Assembly (NCBI GenBank): GCA_030686995.1
Contig: CM060680.1
Coordinates: 79,164,616-79,228,615, forward strand
From: Artemisia argyi
Taxonomy: Eukaryota > Streptophyta > Magnoliopsida > Asterales > Asteraceae
Length of the DNA: 64,000 nt
Direction: 5' to 3'
Part shown: one piece after another, positions 23,732 through 34,718 of the stretch
Layout of the letters: every line of letters begins with the position of its first letter
Numbering within the stretch: position 1 is the first letter of the stretch
Made by a program: the position numbers and the translations under genes
The notes under the pieces: model-generated
The model's input: only the letters and a program-made list of their open reading frames with translations
Databases searched by the model: none
What the model was told of the DNA's origin: nothing

Positions 23732-24881
23732 GGGTGGCTGATGCACAGGGCAGATGTCTTGCCCTGCAAGTGTGTTTGGAGGGCAAAAAGGTCCACTAGA
23801 AAAAATCACAAAAATCAAACAAGTGCAGGAATCTATAGTTCTACTGGTAGACAACACCCACAACAAGTTTCAAGTCTTCAAACTAAATAGAAAAATCTAC
23901 AAAATTCACCCAAGATTTGGGTTTTCCTACTTTATACACTTTTGACTTTTTAGAAAACTTTGGTATTTGACTTTTATGAACTTTGGCTTGCTTCTAATGA
24001 TCTAAAAACATGTTAATAAGATAGAATAAGACTGATTTTAGTTGAAACAACTCTTTATGCTAAGTTGTGAAGGCTTTTGGACTTAAAATCCCACACAGTT
24101 AACTGTGTGGGTGAGTTTGCTTGTGATTTTGACTATTAGGGTGGTTACAACCAAAAACTTGACTGACTTGGTGTTCTAGGGGTATGAGTATGATATGCAA
24201 ACACTGAACAAGCAATGAAGGTCACTAAACCACTCAATACAGACAATTCCAAACACCCCTTTAACTCACAGTCCACAATGAAGCTTAAATTACAATTGTC
24301 TAAATCATAATCTAATGATTACTATTACACTAATAATCAATAAACATGCAATAAAGACACAGAAGAACAACAATAAACACTCTTATACTACAAAGAACAA
24401 AAATCAAAATGTTGATCTTACATAAGCCATCCAAGCTTAGCAACTAGTGAACACGAACCCAAAACCAATACCTAATGACTTCCACAAGTCTCTAACCCAC
24501 AGCCATCCCTGATTTACTGTGCTCCAGCCCTTCTTCAACTCTGCAACATACCTTTTTTTATTTTTATTTTTATTTTCCTAATATTTTGATTATTTTTCTG
24601 AAAATTTGCTTCTTATTGTTACAGAAGCTTATAAAGCTTTTAAATGATTTCTGTTTTAGCTTAAGAGAGTAGGCAAACAACTGAGATTAACTAATTAAGC
24701 TTAAACAAAAACTTGAAATTCTTACACAAGAATTAGAAATTTGAAACTGAGAAATAACTTAAAAAGGAAACTTTCATTGATTGAAAACAGAATACAAAGA
24801 TAAAATTAACAATAAAATTAACTAAGTTACAAATTTTACATGCCTCTTAGGCTTACATGAGCTTAATACTTATAATACGAT
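23732..24881 (-). repeat. Gypsy-A 3' LTR, segment 2
   Basis: Continues the Gypsy-A 3' LTR after NA-2 and ends at 24881, where Gypsy-B inserted (ACGAT at 24877-24881). No coding signal. Confidence 0.8.
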
Positions 24882-25049
24882 TGATGAGTGTCTAAATACT
24901 CATCATTTTATACCAATCTAAACTGCCAAAACATACAAAAACACTCAAATATGCATCAAAATACTAAATATATCTTAGAAGTGTGTTTTATATGTTTCAA
25001 ATGTAAAATAATCAAAAACAGATAAAAAAAACGTACAAAGTTTGCATAA

Positions 25050-25560
25050 TTGGCAGTTTCAGTCCCTCAAGTTTCAAAAGTTGTCAAAACTAGTCCCTGG
25101 TAAATCAAAACATGAAAAATATCATCAAAGGTCCTTAGGGATTCATAAGTTGTCAAGTTTTCTTTAAAGTTAAAAAATTGCAAAATGACAACTTTAGTCC
25201 CTCAAATTTAAAAAATGTCAAATATAGTCCTTAAGGTTTTGAAAATGGAAAAATATGAAAAATAAGCCTTGAACTATTCTTAAATGACAAAATTGGTCCT
25301 TATGATAAGTTTTGGGAAATCACAACTTAAACCCTTCAAAATTCAGAAAATTACAATTTAGTCCCTGAAGTTTGAGAAATTGGCAGAAAAGGTCCCTGGA
25401 TATTAAAAATGAAAATATTACATCTTTGGTCCTTGGGTTATTCATATATGGCATAATTGATCCTTTTAACTACTTTGGGAAAATTGCAAAATCAGTCCTT
25501 CAATTATGTCTAAATTACAAAATTGGTCCTTGTTTAATACCATATACCAACCGGACCCTT
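25050..25560. repeat. Degenerate ~40-bp AGTCCCT/GGTCCTT repeats in Gypsy-B LTR
   Basis: Around ten loosely spaced units of the form TTTAGTCCCTNAAGTTT followed by AAAATTGCAAAA. The same array is in the 3' LTR (about 43155-43665). A related array lies in the Gypsy-A LTR (about 47690-48000, opposite strand). Confidence 0.75.
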
Positions 25561-26119
25561 TATTATTAACCCACAAATAAAACCTAATCCAAATCCAAAC
25601 ACAACACAATCCAGCCCACCCCCTAGGCCCAAAATAAGCTCAGCCCACGCACCCCTTTATTATTTAGAACGGGCGTTGACCCGTTTGACCCTCCCAATAC
25701 CGCCAAACAACCTCCACTGTTCATCTCTTCCCTCACCACTGTAAACCAGAAACCATGGTGGTTTTCCACACCCTCACCACTCTTCCACCTCATCCCCTAC
25801 TCTCCCCTCACCACCTTTCCACCTCATAACCAAACCACATCAACAATAAATGCTATTCTCACCAATTTTCCATCCAAACCATCCTTGACCTCTGTTTTCT
25901 TCCATATCACCCCAACTTGTCCTAAAACCATCTCATTTGTCCCCTGACACCCCCACAACCTTCCAATAATCTTTAGTTGCTCAACTTTGGCCCCAAGTAA
26001 ACGTGGAGACTTTTGGCGCCAAAATCAGTTTAAACGGCTAGGATCAATTCAGAGCTATGGAAGGTCAAGATTCAAAGTGGGATATGCTTAGAGACTCACA
26101 AGGAACCCTAATTTTAGCC

Positions 26120-26127
26120 TATAAAAG
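26120..26127 (+). promoter_or_regulatory. Gypsy-B LTR TATA box
   Basis: TATAAAAG about 1.24 kb into the LTR, followed by a purine-rich GGAAGAGAAGCAGAAGAG. Identical at 44226-44233 in the 3' LTR. Probable U3/R boundary. Confidence 0.65.
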
Positions 26128-27821
26128 GAAGAGAAGCAGAAGAGAAAGATATCTAGTTTATTTTCAATAATTGTATGTCGAATGTACTAGTTTTCTAATT
26201 CCAGTGTAAAATTAAGCTTTCAAGTACCTTGTTTATTGTTTTTCAGTGTATTGTGAAACCTTTTAAGTAATAAATTTCAAGTTTGTATCTTTATCTCAGT
26301 TTATGAAAGTTTTATTTTATATCAAAAATCTCAATCATGTCTAATATTGTTTGTAGTGGATGATAAGGACTAATCAGCTCATATAAGCTCCTAATAAGCT
26401 CAATAAAGCTTTTAGTAACTTACAAATCAGTATAAGTTAAAAAAATTCCACAAATATAAAATTGGTCAACAAAAGTCAACTATGGGAATTGGTTTTGATT
26501 TCTGGGATTCAGAGTGATTTGGAAGCAAAGAAGCTATGGATTGTGGGTTAGAACTCCAAGGGGAGTGTTAGGATTGGTTCTTGTGGTTCTGGTTCTTGTT
26601 TTGCTTGGCTTGGATGGCATAAAGTAAGCTCATATTCCCATTTCCATCTTTCTGTTATAGCTTGACTGATTTTATTGCTTAATTAGTTTGATTGTGTTTA
26701 TTTAGTGTTATTTAGGTATTCTGTAACTTGTAATATTGCACTTATTCATCAGAGTTTGTAGTTGCTTAAATCCATAGTTTCGCAGTCAATATAGCTTAGG
26801 TGTTTATCTTGTGCATTTATAGTTTCTATCTGTTTCTGAGTGCTTAAATTAGTGTAATTGATCATAATAAGTAGTTGTGGATCAGATTATTAGACCCTAG
26901 CATCCATTTGATTAGAAAACACAAAACAGTCTTGCTAAAAGGGGTGTTTGGATTTAGTTATTACACTGTGCTATTAAGGTTTTTGCTTGTTACCTTTGAT
27001 TGAAAACTCTTTCTCAGTACCAAACTAGTTCAAATAAACCTTAACAATTAGTATCATAGAGTAAAATAGTCAAAATCAACTTGAAATACCCTCAACAGTT
27101 AACTGTTGAGGTTTTGGGATCTCAAATCTCTCACATCAGTTTAATATTGGAAGTTTATGCTTCAAATAGCTTTCTTATAGCTTAAATACATGATCTCAGT
27201 TCAGTAATAAGCATCAAAGTTGGATAAAGTCAAAGATCAAAGTTTTCATTGCAAAGTCAAAAGTTGCTCATCAGAATTTTCCAAAACTTGATTTTTCTTG
27301 AATTTTGTGTAGTGAGTTAGGACTTGAAACTTGTTGGGTAGTTAGTCTAGCAGCTTAACTTAAGATTTGCATAATTGTTACATTTTTGTGAATTTTATTG
27401 TGGATCCCACAAAGCTTGAAACACACCTGCGGGGAAGGAAACCTCCCCTGCACCAGCAGACCACCACAACACCACCACCTTTGGTGGCTGTTGTAGGCCA
27501 ACCCAGTGGGTCCCAGTGGCTCATCTTTTGTTGTCTCAACCCCCCTCCTACCAGGGATCATAGATTGACCATTTGTCTGACCTAGGAACTTGTGGACCCC
27601 ACCTTAATTAGCCATTGAAGTCTGTCCCATTTCTGTCTCAGTCACCCTATAAGCAGTTGCTTATTGTGACTTATTAGCTTATTACATGAGCTTCTCTCAT
27701 CAAATCTAGTTTAAATAAGTCAAAACAACTTAGGTGAACTTGACTTAACCAGTGTGGACCCCACACAACTCCATTTTAGCTTATTTCTTTGTGTGGTCAA
27801 ACTTTGTCAACTATCAAGGGT

Positions 27822-27844
27822 AATAAGCACTCTCAGTGCTTATT
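27822..27844. repeat. Conserved LTR palindrome
   Basis: AATAAGCACT and AGTGCTTATT arms with a 3-base loop. Present in both Gypsy-B LTRs (also 45928-45950) and, with another loop, in the Gypsy-A LTR at 20294-20316. Confidence 0.8.
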
Positions 27845-29090
27845 CTGAGTTTCCAAAGTAGTTTTCTTTATAAAAGTTTCATAATTTAAGTATTTTATTA
27901 GTTTTATAAAAGAAAAACCAAAAAAAGCCAACTTTAATTATAGTGAGAGCTTCTATTTAATAGAAATTATCTATTTAATTTTCCTTTCAGCTTAATAATA
28001 AGCACTTGTCCATTTTTATAAATTTCTTAAATTCTTATTACCTTTAAGTTGCTAAAATAATTTTCTTAGATTTTTCCTAAGCAGTTTACTATTTATTAGA
28101 ATTAAAAGTAGTTTAAATAATTAAATAGGTAATATTAGTAATTAAATAGTTTTCTTTAATTTTAATTAACAACAGTAGAATTTTATATTTTTCCTAAGTT
28201 TTATAAAGTATTTAAGACTTTTAGAAAATATTTTCATAATTTCCACTGTCCATTTTCCAATTTTCTTGTTTAATTTAATTAAATTAGATTTAAAACAATT
28301 AATAGGTAATTAATTAGTGAAATAGCTTAAAATATAATTTTTAGAGGTTTTTATAATTTCGTAGGATTCCTGTGATGGTTAAATAGTTTTATAAATTTTA
28401 TCATAATTTTCTAAGTTTATTTAGTATTAATAGTAATTTAGAATAGTTTAATTAGTTTAATTAAGATAAATAGTTTTTAATTAATAGAAAACTCATAAAA
28501 AGACAAAAATATTTATTTTCATTTTTTATACTTTCTTCAAGTTCTTTTTAAGGTTTAGAAATTATTTTTGCAAGTTTTTAGTTTAAATTGTAATCTTTAT
28601 AATTTTTAGTTAATTTAACTTAGGTTTAATTTACTTATTAAATAGTTTTAATTAATTAAATAGTAATTAAATATTAAAATAATCAATTTCTTAATTTTAT
28701 TATCATTTTAAATTTTCTTTTAATTTTAAGTTTTAAAAAGTTTCAATTATACCCCCTGTAGTGTGTAATTTGATAAAACCCACTTTTCTCTGTCTGTTAT
28801 CTGATTTTCTAATTTGTGCTTTTGTGTGTATCTCTGCTATTGTTTATATCTTTTCATATTACCCAAATACCAAGCAATCAGTAGTATAATCCATTCCTCA
28901 AATCATTTTGGTTACTGTCCTCAGTACCACTCATCACCCTAATCGTTCAAAATACAATTTCAATCTCGTTGGGATTTAACGACCCGGGGATTTCCCTATA
29001 TTTCCACGGTCAATATAAACTTGCACTTTCTCCTAGGTGGACCTATCAACTGCACCCGGTTGACTGGTTCGTTTAGGAGGAGTCAAAATT

Positions 29091-29107
29091 TGGCGCCGCT
29101 GCCGGGG
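29091..29107 (+). other. Gypsy-B primer binding site (tRNA-Asp type)
   Basis: TGGCGCCGCTGCCGGGG begins five bases after the LTR. It differs at one base from the complement of the plant tRNA-Asp(GUC) 3' end as I recall it. This primer type is usual in Athila-like elements. Confidence 0.8.
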
Positions 29108-29720
29108 AGGTTGTTGCGTATTTCAAAACGGTTTAGGTTTAGTGGTTTTCAAAAACCCTCCTGTACAAATATCACCACTTTGTAAATTTTTGAGAAAATC
29201 AAAATCATATCTGAAAAAGTTCATTAACATTTCTCCTGAAGTGTTAAAAACACCAAACAAATCATAAACAACAAAACAAACTGTGAAGTTAAATTACTTC
29301 GTTATCTTTAAGATTACAACCTATACAGTTGGTTTAAGGTAAGTTCTGACATTAAATTGCGAACTGAAGAGGGATCCATTTATTTCCTCTCGCCAATCTG
29401 CGAGTGGTCTTAAAGGAACGATTTCGGTTAACGAATCAGTTCCAAAAATATTGTCCAAGTTTTTCACCCATACACGAAAATCCATAAACATTTTATTGTG
29501 AATATAATTACATAAAAGTTTACCACCGAAAACCAAGGCAGAACACCTACCAACTGGGGGTGTGAACATAATAAGTTCCCAAACTTAAGATTTAAAACTT
29601 ACCATTGTATCCTTGTGAATAGTGTACCTTTTTTAAAGGAGCTGTTCATTTGTGATTATTGGATTCAAGTTCACTGTCGTTTTGCCTCTGTCTTGTTTTG
29701 ATTGATACCGTTTTTAGTGC
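29108..29720 (+). other. Gypsy-B untranslated leader
   Basis: About 600 bp between primer site and gag ATG without a supported reading frame. A related leader is present in Gypsy-A (62798-63322, minus strand). Confidence 0.65.
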
Positions 29721-31606
29721 ATGCGCACTCGTTCGCAAACAAAGCGTAATAAAGGAAAAAACGTAACTAAGTTACGTACTGTTGAAGAAAAGCAACCATC
29801 AAAAATGAACGACGAGCCCCCATTCCCTCCCAAGGAGGAACTAGTTCCTGACACCCGAACAATGGAGGAACTGTGTCAACCTACCATGCGAGGGAGGGGT
29901 GGACCCATTGCACCACTCACAATTGGAGCCACGGATTTTGGATTAAAACACCACATGATACAACAAATCCAGAATACGTGCCAGTTCCATGGATTGCCGG
30001 GCGACGATGCTAACAAGCATCTCGACAAATTTTTAACTGTCACCCAGAGCATGAAACAAAATGGTGTCACCGATGACGGCCTACGTTTGTACCTTTTTCC
30101 CTATTCCCTCACTCATCATGCGACTTCCTGGTTCGATCGACTTCCTAAGAATTCGATCCACACTTTTGATGAGATGATCACTAAATTTCTGGCCAAATAC
30201 TTTCCACCATCTATGGTCACAAAGCTGAGGAATGATATCAGCAACTTCAGACAGCTTCCCGAAGAGTCCTTATTTGAGGCATGGGAACGCTACAAACTTG
30301 CTATTGATCGGTGTCCCAATCATAACATGCTTCTTGTCACCATTATTGATACCTTTTATAATGGTTTGACACTCCGTCATCGTGACACCATCAATGTTGC
30401 TGCTGGGGGCACCTTTATGAAAAGGACCCCTGAAGAGTGCTATGACTTAATCGAAATCATGACTGCCCATCATAATTTTTGGGACTCCTCTGCTGAGAGG
30501 AACTACTCATTTAAGTCAGTCACTCCGGCAAGCAATGAAATATCCATCCTAGCTAAAAAGCTTGATGATTTGTCTACAGCTGTTTTGCGTATCCATCAGA
30601 CAAATCATAACCAGGTCAAAGTTGTTAACCCAAGTTGTGAAACTTACGGTGGTCCACATCCTTACACAGAGTGCTCAGCCTCCGGTGGCTCGGCTTGTGA
30701 AAACGTGTACGCAGCTCAAGATTCCTATAATACGGGAGGTAATTCTTACCAACCGCAAGGGATCAAAACCTTTTGAGCTACCGATCTAATAACTACATTG
30801 GACCACCAGGGTTTAATCAGTCCCAGAACCAAAATGGTCAAAACAGAAACCAGAACTTTAACCAGAATCAGAACCAGAACCGAATGAACCAAGGTTTTAA
30901 CAACCAAGGGAATTTCAACCCTGGTCAGAACCAGGTTCAACAAAATCAGAACCAAGGGAATTATAACCGAAATCAAGGTCAGAACAATTACCCACAGGGT
31001 AATTTTCAACAACAAAACCACTTCTAGGGTAATAACAACCAGCAACATGGGAATTTCCACAACAATCGGGCTCAAAATTTTCCAAACCAAAATCAAGCCA
31101 TTGTTCCAACTGGACCATCACATGATGAGTTATTAAAACTGTTTATGAAATCCCAAGAAGAACTGAATAAAATGCTGGTTAGTCAAATATCTGATTTGAA
31201 GAATTCTTTAAATGATCGACCCTCGGGCTCAGGTACTACTTTACCTAGCAACACGATTGCTAATCCGAGGGGCGATGTAAAGGCGATCACCACAAGAAGT
31301 GGAGTTTCTTACCAAGGACCTACAGCTCTGTCTACCTCTTCTACTATCCCTATAGAGGAATGTGAAACTAAGGATACTACGGATATGGTACTTCTTAATA
31401 ATAACGGAGGTACCAATGACATCCCTCCTCCAGTTATCCCGGTCCCGACTCCCCCTAAAAGAGTCGTGTTTGAAACTACCGAAGGTCCTGTTGAAAATCC
31501 AAAAGCCAACCCAAAACCAACAATTCCATATCCTTCACGATTGCAAGATCAGAAGCTCCGTGATAAAGCTAATCATCAGATGGAAAAATTCTTTCAGATT
31601 TTTTAA
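29721..31606 (+). pseudogene. Gypsy-B gag
   Basis: Starts at ATG 29721 (MRTRSQTKRNKGKN), the same start as Gypsy-A gag. Residues 100-260 form the Retrotrans_gag capsid region (ATSWFDRLPKNSIHTFDEM, FRQLPEESLFEAWERYK, NMLLVTIIDTFYNGL). A zinc knuckle follows as CETYGGPHPYTEC, where Gypsy-A has CETCGGPHPYFEC, so one Cys is lost. A one-base deletion near 30762 shifts the frame. Beyond it lies a very Asn/Gln-rich tail (30800-31090) with a TAG at 31025-31027. After that come the linker with ITTRSGVSY and a TAA at 31604-31606 where the relative has Gln. The shared frame shows that the two stops are point changes. Confidence 0.85.
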
Positions 31607-32452
31607 GAACTACACTTCCATATTAGTTTTGCGGATGCTCTTCTTTTAATGCCCAAATTCTCATCGACAATCAAAAACCTGTTGAGCAATAAAGAAAAAC
31701 TGTTTGAAATGGCACGAACTCCACTCAATGAGAATTGCTCTGCAGTTCTGTTGAAACAACTTCCCGAGAAGCTAGGAGACCCCGGGAGATTTCTAATACC
31801 ATGTATTTTCCCAAGGATTGTTGAATGTTTTGCCTTGGCCGATCTTGGTGCAAGCATCAACTTAATGCCCCACTCAGTTTGGAAAAAGCTCTCTCTTCAG
31901 GCACTTAGTCCCACATGCATGACTCTCGAGCTTGCTAACCGTTCAATTTCACGTCCCCTTGGTATTGCCGAGGACGTATTTGTAAGAGTGGGAAAGTTCC
32001 ATTTTCCGGCAGACTTTGTCGTTGTTGATTTCGATGCAGATCCAAGAGTTCCTCTCATTCTTGGGAGGGGATTCTTAAGAACGGGACGTGCATTAATCGA
32101 TGTTTTCGATGAGGAAATCACATTACGAGTTGGCAATGAAGCGATAACGTTCAACCTTGATCAAACCTCGAGATACTCCTCGAATTATGATGCTGAATCG
32201 GTCAACCGAATTGATGTCATTGACATTACATCCGAGGAGTATGCTCAGGAAATCCTTGGATTCGCTGATAATTCTCCGAATGGAAATCCCACTACTTCTT
32301 CTCATCCCATAATCGCTAATTCTTCTCCTTCCTTCACTCCGTTTGAGGGAAGTGATTTCGTACTTGAGGAATTAGAGGCCTTTCTCAAAAGTGATTCAGT
32401 TCCCGAAGGAATTGATAACCAAGAGATTGACCCGGAAAGGGATATACTTCTC
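31607..32452 (+). pseudogene. Gypsy-B retropepsin region, cut by NA-3
   Basis: Aspartic-protease-like domain of gypsy polyproteins. The active-site motif is DLGASINLMP (31841-31870), with Leu in place of the usual Ser/Thr; the same variant is in Gypsy-A. Downstream, PLILGRGFLRTGRALID is the conserved flap/ILG-type region. The frame runs open to the NA-3 insertion at 32453, within ERDILL, and resumes at 39036. The upstream stop at 31604 prevents translation from gag. Confidence 0.85.
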
Positions 32453-34034
32453 TGATGCGTGGGAATTGCACCAGGCTTTACCTCTCAAGGGATCTTGAGA
32501 AGCTTACAACCCACACCAGGCAGTGTACCTGATCGTTGTAGTATAGTATAGTGACAAGTACCGGGGGATTGATCGTTCAGCTAGGAATAGTGTCGTTAGG
32601 ATTGAAATTAATCTAAATAGGTCTAAAGGTGAAGGATGATTCTTTTTGTATTTTTATATTTTATGAAAAGCAAGTAAAAATCTCGGGTTTTAGGAGAGTG
32701 GGCGGAATTAGTTGCTAATCAACTAACCCAAAAGCTACTAATTAAACTAATTAACAAGAAAACTAAACTAAGGTTCTACAAGATAAGTGAAGCATGTCTA
32801 CCCATGATATGTTACTCCTTGCTAGCTATCCAATCCTACCTATTGAATTGTAACCTTGTTTTAATTGACGGGTTGTATTCCTTAATACCATTCATGGGGT
32901 GGCATACATAACTCCCCAATTCTATGAGCTCTTATCTCCTCCTACACCATGCCCAGCACAACTATAGGGATTGTAAACAGTGGCTCATGCATTAAATACA
33001 ACCAATAAAGACCTAGTACGCCTCGGTTCATGTTTCTTAAGACGTTCAAGCATGTTACCATTTGGAGATCTGCCAGTTTTCTTAAGCCTAACATATAAAT
33101 CATTCAATCAAAACAAGAATCAATAGGAAACAAGGATTATAAACTAAACCAATTAGATCTATCGAAGTGTCACGCCCTAATTGATGAAGATAGACACAAA
33201 CATCACAAAGGAATCAATAAGATCTAATCAATTATATACAAGTTTCACACAATCATAAGTAGACACAAGGTGAATTAACAAAACATAATCAAAGAAGGAC
33301 AATCAACAAGAATAATGAAAGACATAGTTGAGATAGAATCATCAAACCAATACATGATGTTTATGAAGTGATTGAAACCCTCTAAGTTACTGGAAAAACA
33401 CCCACCTAAACCCAGGAATCGACTTTAGGGTTTAGGGCTTACAAAAAGTGAAGTTATGAAGTTATATTTATAGGCATGTTTTCTGTCGGCCCTTCGTGAC
33501 AGCGTCAGCCCATACTCTTGACGCCGTCAAGACCACTTTTTCACCAAATTGTAGATCTCTTCGTCCTCTTCGCGTGGGCTTTTGAATCACCTAAATCCGA
33601 GTTCGTATGCAAAAGTTATGACCAAAACAATATCAGCTACTCCGCGCGCAAGTTTTGACAAGTTTACACGTGACGGCCTGGTGACGGCCTTGGTGACGCC
33701 GTCACCAACTACGGATTTTTATTCTTGGTACTTTTGACGCCGTCAGGATGACTTTTGACGCCGTCATCAACTACGGTATTTTATTCTTGATGTCTGACGC
33801 CGTCAGGGTGTAACTCTTGACGCCGTCACCTAGTGTTTCCAGCATGGAAAATTGATACTTTGCCGTTTTCTTCACTTTTATGCTCCAAAAACGTCCAAAA
33901 TGGCTTCTTTTCCAGAATTCACTCTCCAAGTACCTAAAATCACAAAAGGAACGATTTAGGGCAATATTTGATCAAATAAAGTCGGATTCGGGCTTAAATG
34001 ACCCCCTAAAAACGGATCATTTTTCGCCTCATCA
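32453..34034 (-). repeat. NA-3 3' LTR
   Basis: TG...CA ends with inverted TGATG/CATCA termini. Same length as the 5' LTR. Contains the TGACGCCGTCA array (33496-33828), a TATA box (33465-33473 on minus) and the tRNA-Asp-like segment (32533-32560). Confidence 0.95.
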
Positions 34035-34050
34035 TATATCCCTACACTTG
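34035..34050 (-). other. NA-3 polypurine tract region
   Basis: The minus strand reads CAAGTGTAGGGATATA directly before the 3' LTR. Four more copies of AAGTGTAGGGA occur in the interior. Confidence 0.65.
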
Positions 34051-34674
34051 GGATTTGCTTGTCCTCAAGCAAATGAGCTTTTCCACCAATCAAAATATAA
34101 GTTAGGGGTCATTTAACACTAATATAAAAGTAATTACAACAAATGATCGTTCCACCTTAGTCAAAACAAGCACGGAAATTATACACTAGCACCTCACATT
34201 AAGTATTTGGATACTCTCATCTCTCAGGTGTTGAAAATTTATATGTCATAATTGGAAATGGAGAAATATCACTCTTCTACCTGTCATAGCAAATAGATTA
34301 CCATATGCTTGGGAAAGAATCAAACCTCCACCACATGGCGTAAGCACCTAGGATAAACTATCAAAGAGGTCTTTTAAAGGGTTATAACGTTAGGTATAGG
34401 GGATATGAAAAACACGGTTTTGTTGGATAAACGGATATTTTACTGGTGGCAAGTCAATTATCTTAGTTAACTACATGTACAATGAGGCGTTGCTAAGCCA
34501 AGACTCGACTCAACTTAAACTAACTACGACTCTTTTTGGATCTTCAAGACACTATTTGATTTAAACATAAATAAAAGAAACGGATGGTAGCCCGTATGTT
34601 TTTCTCTTTTCTTTTTCTTTTCTTTTTTTTTTTTTTTTTTTTTTTAATTATTTTTTTTTCTTTGTTTTTTTTTC

Positions 34675-34718
<44 letters not shown>

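Larger units (their letters stand above)
24882..29085 (+). repeat. Gypsy-B 5' LTR
   Basis: Begins with a hairpin-forming terminus (TGATGAGT, 8-bp loop, ACTCATCA). It carries degenerate AGTCCCT repeats, a TATA box at 26120-26127, a conserved palindrome at 27822-27844 and a long AT-rich part (about 27850-28740). The distance from TATA to gag ATG is about 3.6 kb, so the transcript leader would be very long unless spliced. Confidence 0.95.

Noticed and set aside
27355..27585. Short ORFs in the Gypsy-B LTR (also 45473-45691)
   Set aside because: Located in LTR sequence, under 75 codons, present on both strands; not supported as genes.
32533..32560. tRNA-Asp-like sequence considered as a tRNA gene
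   Set aside because: Only the 5' half is present, with a 5-bp duplication in the D-arm region; no anticodon or T arm follows in order. Kept as a finding, not as an RNA gene.
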